Shown here: positions 17,181-25,705 of the stretch, in pieces
Numbering within the stretch: position 1 is the first letter of the stretch
Layout of the letters: the number at the start of each line of letters is the position of its first letter
Assembly: GCF_012275535.1 (NCBI RefSeq)
Contig: NZ_JAAVTK010000001.1
Location: 186,001-250,000 of the forward strand
Origin: Hymenobacter artigasi
Lineage (GTDB): Bacteria > Bacteroidota > Bacteroidia > Cytophagales > Hymenobacteraceae
Direction: 5' to 3'
Length of the DNA: 64,000 nt
Translations under genes and position numbers: made by a program
Notes under the pieces: generated by a model
What the model was told of the DNA's origin: nothing
The model's database searches: none
What the model saw: the letters and a program-made list of their open reading frames with translations, nothing else

Positions 17181-17885
17181 TTAAATCTCGCAGCCCTCGG
17201 GGCCGCAGGCGTCGCCGTCGGCCACCATGGTGAGGGCGGGTTTGGCGGGCTTCGATTCGTCCCACACCTTTTCCAGTACTTCGGCAAATAGCTCCGAGGG
17301 CTGGGCTCCTGATACGGCGTATTTGTCTTCAAATACGAAAAACGGCACTCCGCGCACGTTGATTTGCTGGGCGTGGTACTCGTCGAGGCGCACGGCTTCG
17401 GCATAGGTGCCGGCGGTGAGGGCGGCACGGCTTTCGGCGGCATCGAGGCCCACTTCGGTGCCCAGCTTCACCAGGTTGTCGAGGTCGCCGATGTTTTGGC
17501 CTTCAAGGTAATAAGCGGCCATGAGGCGCTCCTTGGTGGCATCCTGCCGGCCGTGGTGCGCGCCGAAGTGGATGAGCTGGTGGGCCAGGAAAGTATTGGC
17601 CGGAATGGTGTTGTCGAAGTCGTAAGCCAAGCCAACTTCCTTGGCGGCCGCGGTCATGTAGTCGTTCATTTTACGGCCTTCCTCCACCGAAACGCCCTTT
17701 TTCTTGGCTAATGACGCGTGGATGCTTTCGCCGGGGATGGGCTGAAAATCGGGCGTGAGCTGGAAGCTGTGCCACACCACTTCCACTTCGTCGCGGTGCG
17801 CGAAGTCTTTCAGGGCATTCTCAAACTTGCGCTTGCCGATGTAGCAGAACGGACAAACGACGTCGGACCAGATTTCAACTTTCAT
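17181..17885 (-). CDS. DsbA-family (FrnE-like) thiol oxidoreductase
   Basis: A 234-residue thioredoxin-fold protein with no signal peptide, so cytosolic. The start MKVEIWSDVVCPFCYIGKR carries the CPFC redox pair (C11, C14). The helical insertion and the cis-Pro region NVRGVPFFVFEDKYAVSGAQP (VPFF) follow, as in FrnE/DsbA-like 2-hydroxychromene isomerase relatives. The C-terminus is acidic and Cys-rich (DACGPEGCEI), an odd tail that could bind metal or act as a second redox pair. ATG at 17885 is preferred to an upstream in-frame Met. Confidence 0.92.
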   Translation of the reverse strand: MKVEIWSDVVCPFCYIGKRKFENALKDFAHRDEVEVVWHSFQLTPDFQPIPGESIHASLAKKKGVSVEEGRKMNDYMTAAAKEVGLAYDFDNTIPANTFLAHQLIHFGAHHGRQDATKERLMAAYYLEGQNIGDLDNLVKLGTEVGLDAAESRAALTAGTYAEAVRLDEYHAQQINVRGVPFFVFEDKYAVSGAQPSELFAEVLEKVWDESKPAKPALTMVADGDACGPEGCEI

Positions 17886-17974
17886 ATCTTGAGATTTTTC
17901 TAATTGCAATGGAAGAAGCTACAAGAAACGGGAGCGGCGAAAAGTTTCGGGAAGAGAAGAATGCAGGGAAAGGA

Positions 17975-18075
17975 CGGTCATGCAGAGTGCAACGCAGCAT
18001 CTTTACCGCAGTAGTAAACCAATCGATTGAATTGCATTGAGCAGTAAAGATGCTGCGCTGCGCGCTGCATGACGG
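17975..18075. repeat. Inverted repeat, GTCATGC-type, in a 312-bp gap
   Basis: The arms GTCATGCAGAGTGCAACGCA (from 17977) and the complement ending TGCGCGCTGCATGAC at 18073 pair imperfectly over ~33 bp around a 31-bp loop. The two arms have diverged from the family at several positions, so this is an old copy. The rest of 17886-18197 holds only upstream regions of the DsbA-like and reductase genes. Confidence 0.85.
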
Positions 18076-18197
18076 CCGAACATAGTACGCCACAACCGGC
18101 CGCCACTACGCTACCGCCACAACCTTCCGCCCAAAACCCCGGTTAACAACCCCGGCCCCAACGCGGCTTTTTCCCTTTCAACAAACTTCAATTACTC

Positions 18198-19199
18198 ATG
18201 GAATATCAAAAATTAGGCTCTTCCGGCGTTTCCGTTTCGCGCATCACCTTTGGCAGTTGGGCGGCCGGTGGCTGGATGTGGGGCGGCACCGAGCAGAACG
18301 ACGCCGTGGGTGCCATCCACGCCAGCTACGAGCTGGGCGTGACCAGCATCGACACCGCGCCGATATACGGCATGGGCCTGAGCGAGCAGATTGTGGGCGA
18401 GGCCATTAAAAGCCTGCCGCGCGATAAAGTGCAGATTCTCACCAAATTCGGCATGCGCTGGGATTTGGCCAAGGGCGACTTCGCCATGAAAACCAAGGAC
18501 AACAACGGCCAGGACGTCGACGTGTACAAGTTCGCCGGCCGCGACAGCATCATCAAGGAATGCGAGGACAGCCTCAAGCGCCTCGGCACCGACTACATCG
18601 ACCTCTACCAGCAGCACTGGCCCGACACAACCACAAGCATCGACGAAACGATGGAGGCCCTGAGCCGCCTCATCGAACAGGGCAAGGTGCGCGCTGGGGG
18701 CGTGAGCAATTACTCGGTGGCCCAGATGCAGGAAGCCGAAAAAACCCTCCACCTGGCTTCCAACCAGGTGCCCTACAGCATGCTGCGCCGCGATATTGAA
18801 GCCGACGTGGTGCCGCATTGCCTCGAATACAACAAGGCCATTCTGGTATACAGCCCGCTGCAGCTGGGCCTGCTAACGGGCAAGATGAAGCCCGGCCAGG
18901 AGTTCGGCGAGGGCGACCTGCGCAAAAGCAACCGCTTCTTCACGCCCGAAAGCGTGAAGCGCGTGAACGACGTGCTGAATAAAATCCGCCCGCTGGCCGA
19001 AACCAAAAACGCCACCCTCAGCCAGCTCGTGCTGCGCTGGACGCTGGCGCAGCCCGGCATCACGGTGGCGCTGGTGGGCGCCCGCAACCCCGAGCAAGCC
19101 GTGCAGAACGCCCGCGCCATGGATTTCAAGCTGACGTTTGAAGAGGTGGATTTCATCAATAAGCAGCTGAAGTCGCTGGAGACGGCAGCAACGGTGTAA
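18198..19199 (+). CDS. Aldo/keto reductase
   Basis: A 333-residue NAD(P)H-dependent oxidoreductase with a TIM barrel. The catalytic tetrad is D52, Y57 (IDTAPIYG), K83 (ILTKFG) and H140 (LYQQHWPD). The C-terminal cofactor site is ALVGARNPEQAVQNARA. It resembles the YajO/general-stress subgroup (GSP69-like) in having the TEQNDAVGAIHASYELGVTSIDTA start. The sugar or aldehyde substrate is unknown. Monocistronic, with inverted repeats on both sides. Confidence 0.95.
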   Translation: MEYQKLGSSGVSVSRITFGSWAAGGWMWGGTEQNDAVGAIHASYELGVTSIDTAPIYGMGLSEQIVGEAIKSLPRDKVQILTKFGMRWDLAKGDFAMKTKDNNGQDVDVYKFAGRDSIIKECEDSLKRLGTDYIDLYQQHWPDTTTSIDETMEALSRLIEQGKVRAGGVSNYSVAQMQEAEKTLHLASNQVPYSMLRRDIEADVVPHCLEYNKAILVYSPLQLGLLTGKMKPGQEFGEGDLRKSNRFFTPESVKRVNDVLNKIRPLAETKNATLSQLVLRWTLAQPGITVALVGARNPEQAVQNARAMDFKLTFEEVDFINKQLKSLETAATV

Positions 19200-19208
19200 A
19201 CCTAAAAT

Positions 19209-19326
19209 CTGTCATCCTGAGCGCAGCGAAGGACCTTATCACGGCTGCCCAGTTTGCAGTAAATAGATTTGGTTACTGCTCATCGTTCAGCCGTGGTAAG
19301 GTCCTTCGCTGCGCTCAGGATGACAG
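19209..19326. repeat. Inverted repeat, GTCATCC-type
   Basis: The 39-bp arms 19209-19247 and 19288-19326 differ at one position. Outer ends are CTGTCATCCTGAG, inner ends CACGGCTG. It lies between the co-directional reductase and proB genes. Confidence 0.95.
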
Positions 19327-19400
19327 GCGGAGCTCAGAACGACAGAAAATCCCGATTGGCGCGGCTAGCTTTGGCCGCGCCTTTTTTGCGCCCGCCCGCC

Positions 19401-20492
19401 ATGCTCCTCCCCTATCGCCGCCTCGTTGTCAAAATCGGTTCCAATGTCCTCACCCAGGATAACGGCCTGCCCGACCTCGCCCGCATGGAGCACCTTATGG
19501 CCCAGATTGTGCAGCTCAAGGCCCAGGGCCGGGAAGTCATCGTGGTATCGTCCGGCGCGGTGGCGGCGGGGCGCAGCCTCATTACGCTGCCTGCCCAGGC
19601 CGATGCCGTGCGCAGCCGCCAGCTGCTGGCCGCCGTGGGCCAGGTGAAGCTGCTGAGCACCTACGCCGAGCTGCTAGCGAAGCACCAATTGCTCTGCGCC
19701 CAGGTGCTGGTGACCAAGGAAGACTTCCGCGACCGCCAGCACTACCTGAACATGAAAAACTGTTTTCAGGAATTGCTCCAGCAGGATGTTATTCCCATTG
19801 TGAATGAGAACGATGTGATTTCCGTCACGGAGCTTATGTTTACGGACAACGACGAGCTGGCCAGCCTCATTGCCGCGCAGCTCGATGCCGATGCGCTCAT
19901 TATTCTTAGCAACGTAGACGGTATTTTCACCGGCGACCCGCGCCTGCCAGAGTCGGAAATAATCAGTGAAATAGCGCCGGCCGACAAGGGCTTTGACCAG
20001 TTTATTACAGCACAGCGCTCGCAGTTTGGGCGCGGCGGCATGCTCACCAAGTGCCACATGGCGCACAAGGTGGCCAAATTGGGCATCAGCGTGCACATTG
20101 CCAACGGCAAGACGGCCGATATTCTGCCCGGCGTGCTGGCCGGCACGGCGCTCAGCACCTGGTTTCGGCCCAGCAAAACGGCCTCGGGCAAAAAGAAGTG
20201 GCTGGCCCACGCCCAGAGCGCCGCCAAGGCCGTGGTGCGCGTGAATGCCGGAGCCCGGGCCGCCCTAAGCACGCCCGGCAAAGCCGTGAGCCTGCTGCCG
20301 GTGGGCATTATCAGCATCGAAGGCCAATTTCAGAAAGGCGATATCGTGCAGCTGGCCGACGAAACCGGGCACCTGCTGGGCCTAGGCATTGCCGAATACG
20401 GGGCCGAAAAAGCCCTGGAGCGCCTGGGCCAGCAGCACCAGCGCCCGCTGGTGCACTACGATTACCTGTTCCTGAACCCCGACCTGGGGTAG
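19401..20492 (+). CDS. proB: Glutamate 5-kinase
   Basis: A 363-residue enzyme of the first step of proline synthesis (ATP + L-glutamate to glutamyl-5-phosphate). Kinase domain: VVKIGSNVLT at residues ~8-17, VSSGAVAAGRSL, VPIVNENDVIS-like PIVNENDVISVTELMFTDNDELAS, LSNVDGIFTGDPR and FGRGGMLTKCHMAHKV. The C-terminal ~80 residues (VRVNAGARAALSTPGKAVSLLPVGI) are a PUA domain, as in long bacterial ProB. ATG at 19401 is favoured because family homology begins at once. Followed by proA after 92 bp, which contain a repeat. Confidence 0.97.
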   Translation: MLLPYRRLVVKIGSNVLTQDNGLPDLARMEHLMAQIVQLKAQGREVIVVSSGAVAAGRSLITLPAQADAVRSRQLLAAVGQVKLLSTYAELLAKHQLLCAQVLVTKEDFRDRQHYLNMKNCFQELLQQDVIPIVNENDVISVTELMFTDNDELASLIAAQLDADALIILSNVDGIFTGDPRLPESEIISEIAPADKGFDQFITAQRSQFGRGGMLTKCHMAHKVAKLGISVHIANGKTADILPGVLAGTALSTWFRPSKTASGKKKWLAHAQSAAKAVVRVNAGARAALSTPGKAVSLLPVGIISIEGQFQKGDIVQLADETGHLLGLGIAEYGAEKALERLGQQHQRPLVHYDYLFLNPDLG

Positions 20493-20500
20493 CGTTAAGC

Positions 20501-20561
20501 GTTAAAGGTTGGGAATTAAGAGTTGAAGCTCATCCTCAATTTTTAACTCCTAACCTTTAAC
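20501..20561. repeat. AT-rich imperfect inverted repeat inside proBA
   Basis: The arms 20501-20526 and 20536-20561 match at 22 of 26 positions (GTTAAAGGTT and complement), built from TTAACTTTTAAC-type words also seen at 9934 and 34625. It lies between proB and proA. Confidence 0.8.
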
Positions 20562-20584
20562 TTTTAACTCTTAACTTCTCCGCC

Positions 20585-21835
20585 GTGGACCTAACGCCCC
20601 TCTTCGCCGCCGCCCGGCACGCCAGCCGCACGCTGGCCACGGTGCCCGCCACCACCATCGATGCCCTGCTGCGCGACCTGGCCGGTACCATGGTGGCCGA
20701 AACCGATTTCCTGCTGGCCGAAAATGCCCGCGATTTGGCCCTGATGCCCGAAGCCGACCCGCGCCATGACCGCCTGCGCCTCACCCCGGAGCGCCTGGCC
20801 GGCATCGCGGCCGACCTGCGCACCGTGGCCGGCCTGCCCTCGCCCCTGGGCGAAGTGCTGACCCAAAAAGACCTGCCCAACGGCCTGCACCTAAGCAAAG
20901 TGCGCGTGCCGCTGGGCGTCATCGGCATCATCTACGAGGCCCGGCCCAATGTGACCTTCGACAGCCTGGCGCTGTGCCTGAAAACCGGCAACGCCTGCCT
21001 GCTGAAAGGCGGTTCCGATGCCGCTTTCTCCAACGCCGCGCTGCTGGCCGTGGCCGCGCCCGTGCTGGCCCGCCACGGCCTGGACCCGGCCGTGGCCACC
21101 CTGCTGCCGCCCGACCGCGCCGCCACGGCGGCCCTGCTGGCCGCCGTAGGCTACGTGGACGTGCTGATTCCGCGCGGCAGCCAGTCGCTTATCAGCTACG
21201 TGCGGGAAAATGCGCGGGTGCCGGTTATCGAAACCGGAGCGGGCGTGGTGCATGTTTTTTTCGATGAAACCGGCGATTTTACCAGCGGCGCGGCCATTAT
21301 TGCCAACGCCAAAACCCGCCGCGTGAGCGTGTGCAACGCCCTCGACTGCCTGCTGCTGCACCAGCGCCGGCTGGCCGATTTGCCCGCGCTGCTGGCCCCG
21401 CTGGCGGCCACCAAAGTGCAGCTTTTTGCCGATGCGCCGGCCTACGCCATGCTGGACGGGCACTACCCGGCCGCGCTGCTGGCCCCGGCCACCGACGCGC
21501 ATTTCGGCACCGAGTTTCTGGCCCTGAAAATGGCCGTGAAAACCGTGGCCTCCCTCCCCGAAGCCCTCGACCACATTGCCCGCTACGGCTCAAAACACAG
21601 CGAAGCCATTATTTCGGAAGACGCAGCCAACATCGAAACGTTTCTGAATGCCGTGGATGCGGCCGCCGTGTACGCCAACGCCTCCACCGCCTTCACCGAT
21701 GGCGCGCAGTTTGGGCTGGGGGCCGAAATTGGCATCAGCACGCAGAAGCTGCACGCCCGCGGCCCCATGGGCCTGGAGGAGCTGACGAGCTATAAGTGGC
21801 TGGTGCGCGGCACCGGGCAGGTCCGGAATTCGTAG
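20585..21835 (+). CDS. proA: Glutamate-5-semialdehyde dehydrogenase
   Basis: A 416-residue NADPH enzyme that reduces glutamyl-5-phosphate to glutamate semialdehyde, the second step of proline synthesis. Motifs: [29 protein letters not shown] (substrate and cofactor entry), [45 protein letters not shown], and the catalytic Cys at C250 in [11 protein letters not shown]. The end is [17 protein letters not shown], as in all ProA. The start is a GTG (20585). Pairs with proB upstream. Confidence 0.97.
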   Translation: MDLTPLFAAARHASRTLATVPATTIDALLRDLAGTMVAETDFLLAENARDLALMPEADPRHDRLRLTPERLAGIAADLRTVAGLPSPLGEVLTQKDLPNGLHLSKVRVPLGVIGIIYEARPNVTFDSLALCLKTGNACLLKGGSDAAFSNAALLAVAAPVLARHGLDPAVATLLPPDRAATAALLAAVGYVDVLIPRGSQSLISYVRENARVPVIETGAGVVHVFFDETGDFTSGAAIIANAKTRRVSVCNALDCLLLHQRRLADLPALLAPLAATKVQLFADAPAYAMLDGHYPAALLAPATDAHFGTEFLALKMAVKTVASLPEALDHIARYGSKHSEAIISEDAANIETFLNAVDAAAVYANASTAFTDGAQFGLGAEIGISTQKLHARGPMGLEELTSYKWLVRGTGQVRNS

Positions 21836-21853
21836 CAGAATAATAGCCCGGCA

Positions 21854-21947
21854 ACCGTCATGCAGAGCGCAGCGAAGCATCTTTACCGCCACCAGTAATT
21901 AGATTACTATTGCGGTAAAGATGCTTCGCTGCGCTCTGCATGACGGT
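21854..21947. repeat. Inverted repeat, GTCATGC-type
   Basis: Perfect 36-bp arms 21854-21889 and 21912-21947 with a 22-nt loop; outer ends ACCGTCATGCAGAG, inner ends TCTTTACCGC. It lies between proA and the DUF1905 gene (both +). Confidence 0.95.
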
Positions 21948-21978
21948 CTTTTTCCTTCAGAATCGTCCAAAATTCCTT

Positions 21979-22464
21979 ATGCCTATTCCCCTCACTTTCC
22001 GCGCCGTGCTGGAGCCGGGCGGCCCCAGCTTCATGCCCACCCAGACCATTGTGGTGCCGGCCGAAGTGCTGGCAGCCCTCGGTGGCAAGGCCGCGAAGCG
22101 CGTTATAGTCATCATTCGCGGGCAGGCGCTGCGGCTGGGACTGCTGCCGCTGGAGGGCGGCGGGCGCTACCTCATGCTGAACAAGGACGTGTGCGCCGCC
22201 GTGGGCATCAGGCTGGGCGATGAGCTGGAAATCAGTATCGAACCCGACCCGAACCCCGACCACGTCGACCTGCCCGACGAGTTGGCCGAAGCCCTCGCCG
22301 CCTGGCCCGAGGCCGAAACGGCCTTCAGCAAATACAGCGGGGCACACCGCCGGGCAATGGCCCGGCTGGTGGCCGAGGCTAAGCAGCCCGAAACCCGCAT
22401 CCGCCGCGCCCTCAAGCTAACCGAAAACCTGGGCCGTGGCCTGCACCCGTTTCGGGGCGATTAG
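21979..22464 (+). CDS. DUF1905 / YdeI-like (OmdA-type) protein
   Basis: A 161-residue cytosolic protein. Residues 1-85 fit DUF1905, a small beta-barrel: FRAVLEPGGPSFMPTQTIVVPAEV, then RVIVIIRGQALRLGLLPLEGGGRYLMLNKDVCAAVGIRLGDELEISI. The C-terminal half (DLPDELAEALAAWPEAETAFSKYSGAHRRAMARLVAEAKQPETRIRRALKLTENL) is the helical YdeI/OmpD-associated module. Such proteins are widespread and mostly uncharacterised. ATG at 21979 is the family start. Confidence 0.88.
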   Translation: MPIPLTFRAVLEPGGPSFMPTQTIVVPAEVLAALGGKAAKRVIVIIRGQALRLGLLPLEGGGRYLMLNKDVCAAVGIRLGDELEISIEPDPNPDHVDLPDELAEALAAWPEAETAFSKYSGAHRRAMARLVAEAKQPETRIRRALKLTENLGRGLHPFRGD

Positions 22465-22467
22465 CCT

Positions 22468-24312
22468 CTAGCGCTTCTCGATGCGGTGCACCGTGCTGCC
22501 CACTTTCAGCACGTAGAGCCCGGCGGGGATGCCCATCAGCGAAACCTCCTGAAGCTGTCCGCCCACCAGGGTTTCGTGCCGCAGCAGCTGGCCCGTGAGG
22601 CTTAGCAGGCGCACTTCGCAGGAGGCGGCCGCCAGGGTGGTCAGGTCGAGGGTGAGGCGGTCGGTGGCGGGGTTGGGGTATAGGCCGATGGACTCGTAGC
22701 CGGCCTTCCGGCTCACGGTTACGACCTGGGAGTATTCGGTGCTACCATCCAAATCAACCTGCCGCAGGCGGTAGTAGCTCAGGCCGGCCAGGGGGGCGGC
22801 ATCGGTGGCGGCGTATGCCGTGGCGGTGGTGGCATTGCCCTGGGCCGCTACATCGCGCACGGCGCTGAATGCCTCGCCGGTAGCGCTGCGCTCTACCACA
22901 AACCGGGCGCTGCTGCGCTCCGTGGCCGTATTCCAGCGCAGCTCTACTTTACCATTCACGGCTTCAGCCGTGAAGCTGGTGAGCTCTACTGGCAGTGGGC
23001 GCAGCGAGCAGAAGGTGGTGTTGGGGCCCACCGTGCCGGACGGCACATCAAACCCCAGCCGGGGCTGCGTATCGGTATCGCAGAAATCGAGGCGGCCCGT
23101 TACGCCAAAGATGCCGTAGTTGCGGGTGTAGCCGCCGGCCGTGATACTGCCGCGCAGCGGTGCTGCTGGCCCCGAGAACACCCCGCTGTTTTCGTTCGTG
23201 AAGTTGCCCGACACGGCGATGGTGCCGCTGTTGTCTACGCGCCCGTTGCTGATGAACTGGCCCGTGACCCGAAACGTGGCCCCGCGGCTGTTGGTAAGCA
23301 GCGAGTTAGCGCTCAGGTCGCTCATGCCCTGGGTCATAAACATTACCCCGCCGTTGGTGATGGTGATGGTCTCGTCCATCCGCAGGTAGCTGTCGAGGGT
23401 GGCCGTGGAGCCGGCCGGGTTGTTGAACGCGTTGGGGCCGGCCGTGGGGAAGATAATGCCCTTGGTCCAGGTGGCACCGTTGTTTACTACCAGCGAGCCC
23501 GTGCCGGCGAGAATAGCCGTCCAGGTCCCGCTGGTGTGGTTCACGGTGAGGGGGCCGTTGTAGTTTATCTGCGCGGGCCATTGGCCCTGGTTATTCACGG
23601 TAATGGGGGCGGCGCTGTTGAAGGTGGGCTCCTGCATCCAGTTGCCGGTGCTGGTGTTGGTGATGGTGAAGGCGGCCGCATTACCACTGGTTTGCAGGTG
23701 GCCGTTCCAGCGGCCTTCGTTCATTACGGTCAGGTTGCCGGCGTTGGTGAGGTCGGGCGTCCAGGTCGCGTTTTGCTTGTTGGTGATGGTGCCCCCGGGC
23801 AGGGCCTGAATCTGGGCCGTCCACGACGCGTAGTTGGTAACGGTGATGGGCGCTTTGAAGTCCTTGCCCACGTAGCCCGACCAGGTGGCCCCGGGTACCA
23901 CCGTGATGCCGCCATCGCGGCTCCCATTGTTGATGGTGACGGGCGAATTCAACTCGATGTTCTGCGAGGGTACCGCGCCCAGGTTGTGTATCAGCGTGCC
24001 GGTAAGGCCGTTGTTTACGGTTAGCTCGGCATTGCCGGCAATGGTGCCGTTGTTGATAATCGTCACATTATTGCCTCGCACGCTCAGCCCACCCGTGTAG
24101 CTTACCCCGCTGCCGATGGTGACGGTTTCGCCCCCGACCAGCACAAAGTCAGCATTGGCATTCGTGCTGTTGATGGAAATGGTGCAGCTGGTGCACTGCG
24201 CCAAGGAATTACTAGCCCCAATTGCCATAAACAACAGGGTGCCAGCCAGCACCGCCATCTTACGAGCAACGCAACCGTTGGTGCCGGATACAGCAGCATA
24301 GAATTTTTCCAT
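22468..24312 (-). CDS. T9SS type A sorting domain protein with beta-helix-like body
   Basis: A 614-residue secreted protein. A signal peptide is seen in the first ~38 residues (ending ...GASNSLAQC). Residues ~40-430 are a run of Asn/Thr/Gly repeats with WTAQI/NNGT-type turns, typical of a right-handed beta-helix. Residues ~440-530 (LPVELTSFTAEAVNGKVELRWNTATE to STEYSQVVTV) match a module that commonly precedes Hymenobacteraceae sorting domains. The end, LYPNPATDRLTLDL to GLYVLKVGS, is a T9SS type A CTD. It is thus predicted to be exported by T9SS to the cell surface. A Bacteroidota-type promoter lies 40 bp upstream. Confidence 0.85.
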   Translation of the reverse strand: MEKFYAAVSGTNGCVARKMAVLAGTLLFMAIGASNSLAQCTSCTISINSTNANADFVLVGGETVTIGSGVSYTGGLSVRGNNVTIINNGTIAGNAELTVNNGLTGTLIHNLGAVPSQNIELNSPVTINNGSRDGGITVVPGATWSGYVGKDFKAPITVTNYASWTAQIQALPGGTITNKQNATWTPDLTNAGNLTVMNEGRWNGHLQTSGNAAAFTITNTSTGNWMQEPTFNSAAPITVNNQGQWPAQINYNGPLTVNHTSGTWTAILAGTGSLVVNNGATWTKGIIFPTAGPNAFNNPAGSTATLDSYLRMDETITITNGGVMFMTQGMSDLSANSLLTNSRGATFRVTGQFISNGRVDNSGTIAVSGNFTNENSGVFSGPAAPLRGSITAGGYTRNYGIFGVTGRLDFCDTDTQPRLGFDVPSGTVGPNTTFCSLRPLPVELTSFTAEAVNGKVELRWNTATERSSARFVVERSATGEAFSAVRDVAAQGNATTATAYAATDAAPLAGLSYYRLRQVDLDGSTEYSQVVTVSRKAGYESIGLYPNPATDRLTLDLTTLAAASCEVRLLSLTGQLLRHETLVGGQLQEVSLMGIPAGLYVLKVGSTVHRIEKR

Positions 24313-24351
24313 AACGCAAAAAAGAAAAACTAGAAAATAAAAATGATGCAG

Positions 24352-24384
24352 CAAATCTAAAGCATTTTCACTCGATATAACAAG
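24352..24384 (-). promoter_or_regulatory. Bacteroidota-type promoter of the T9SS gene
   Basis: The minus strand reads TAGATTTG (24352-24359), a full match to TAnnTTTG, with a partial -33 word CTTG at 24381-24384 (spacer 21). It would start transcription ~33 nt before the ATG at 24312. Confidence 0.55.
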
Positions 24385-24464
24385 ATTTGGATTTTATTTA
24401 ATCATTTCCTGACATCCTCATTTACTGGAAACTCCCACCTCTAGGCAGGAGGTTGTATTGGGAC

Positions 24465-24498
24465 ATAAAAAAACCGCCGCTGCAAATGCAGCGGCGGT
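24465..24498 (-). terminator. Intrinsic terminator of the DUF2141 gene
   Basis: A 12-bp stem ACCGCCGCTGCA (24473-24484 with 24487-24498) and, on the minus strand, a following T-run. It stands 37 bp past the DUF2141 stop. Confidence 0.9.
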
Positions 24499-24534
24499 CA
24501 GGCCTTGGGGATGGCCGCATAAGCGGCCCGGCTT

Positions 24535-24981
24535 CTAATCCTTGAGCACGATGCTCACCACTTTCCCCGGCTCATCAACCATGAACTTGCACTCGTCGAA
24601 ACCGGGCGCGGCGATGGTGGGCCGCACGTTGTTGGAGAAAGCGTAGGGCTCGGTAGGGATGCCGAGGAAGTTTTTGTCGATTTTATCGTTGTTGTTCAGG
24701 TCCTGGGTGATGGCAACGGCCCACTCGCCCTTGGGCAGCTCGACGGGCAGGCTGAACTCGCTCTTGCCCTGGGGCTTTACGGATTTGGAAAAGGCCCATT
24801 TCCCGCTTTTCAGGAAGCCTTCGCGGGTGTTGTAAAAGTATAGCCGCACGGAAGCCGTGGTGGACACCAGCGACGAAACGACTACCGTAACCGAGGTGGT
24901 TTCGGCGGGCGGCGGGGCGGGCACGGCGGCGGGTAGGAAGCTGCTGCCAATCAACAATGAGCAAAGCGGTAACACGTTCAT
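24535..24981 (-). CDS. DUF2141 secreted protein
   Basis: A 148-residue protein with a short signal peptide (MNVLPLCSLLIGSSFLPAAVPA). The family signature ITQDLNNNDKIDKNFLGIPTEPYAFSNN is intact (residues ~88-115). DUF2141 proteins are small beta-sandwich envelope proteins that often lie near TonB receptors or cell-surface operons; the role is unknown. ATG at 24981 begins the signal peptide; an upstream in-frame Met gives a charged N-terminus that cannot be a signal. It is flanked by its own terminator. Confidence 0.9.
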   Translation of the reverse strand: MNVLPLCSLLIGSSFLPAAVPAPPPAETTSVTVVVSSLVSTTASVRLYFYNTREGFLKSGKWAFSKSVKPQGKSEFSLPVELPKGEWAVAITQDLNNNDKIDKNFLGIPTEPYAFSNNVRPTIAAPGFDECKFMVDEPGKVVSIVLKD

Positions 24982-25177
24982 AAGCGAATAATTGGCTGGT
25001 GAGCGGTGGCGGGAAGTACGATGCCAACGCCCGACTTTACGTAAAGAGTTCGATAACAACTGATTTCACCCGGCTAAATCGTCCGTTCGCCGAGGTTCTG
25101 CCGCCCTACGCGGCCCTACCTCCCAACTTATTTGTTTTCCTGCTACTATTGCATTGCCACACCTGCTTATCAATCTG

Positions 25178-25630
25178 ATGACCACCCGCCGCCTTTTCCC
25201 CCTGGCATTGCTGATGACTTTCGCGCTGGGCAGCTGCGAAAAAGACGACGCCACGCTACCTGCTCAGCCCACCGCGCTGCTGCAAAGCCGCTGGCAGCTA
25301 ACGCAGATTGACAATTCGCCGGTAGCTGCTTCCAGCTACTCCGAAACCAGCAAGGCTTACCTCGAATTTGTGGCGCTGGGCACCTGCACCGTGGGCCTGG
25401 GGCCGTGCAATAACTTTAGCGGCCGCTACAGCCTCACCGGCGGCGGGCAGCAGCTGCACATTACGCCCCAGATTGCGACCCGCGCCACCTGCCCCGTGCA
25501 GGATTTGGAAACGCGCTACCTTGACAACCTGGCCCTGACGGCCCGCTACGAAATCAGCGGCAACGAGCTGCGGCTGTACGATGCCACCGCACCAGCCCCG
25601 CGCCTGCTGTTTCGGCGCACGGCGCAGTAA
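25178..25630 (+). CDS. META-domain lipoprotein
   Basis: A 150-residue protein with signal peptide and lipobox LALGSC-like FALGSC (C20), so a lipoprotein. The META-type motif lies at WQLTQIDNSPV and FVALGTCTVGLGPCNNFSGRYSL (C-N-x-F-x-G), then ATRATCPVQDLETRYLDNL. META proteins (E. coli HslJ relatives) are envelope stress proteins of unclear function. ATG at 25178 is used because it fits the signal peptide. Downstream is the NDH-2 gene (75 bp). Confidence 0.88.
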   Translation: MTTRRLFPLALLMTFALGSCEKDDATLPAQPTALLQSRWQLTQIDNSPVAASSYSETSKAYLEFVALGTCTVGLGPCNNFSGRYSLTGGGQQLHITPQIATRATCPVQDLETRYLDNLALTARYEISGNELRLYDATAPAPRLLFRRTAQ

Positions 25631-25705
25631 TCCGGGCAACCTCCGGCCGGCAAAGCCGGTAAGCAGCCCATTGGTGGGCCAGCGTCTGGCCCGCATCTTT
25701 ACCGC

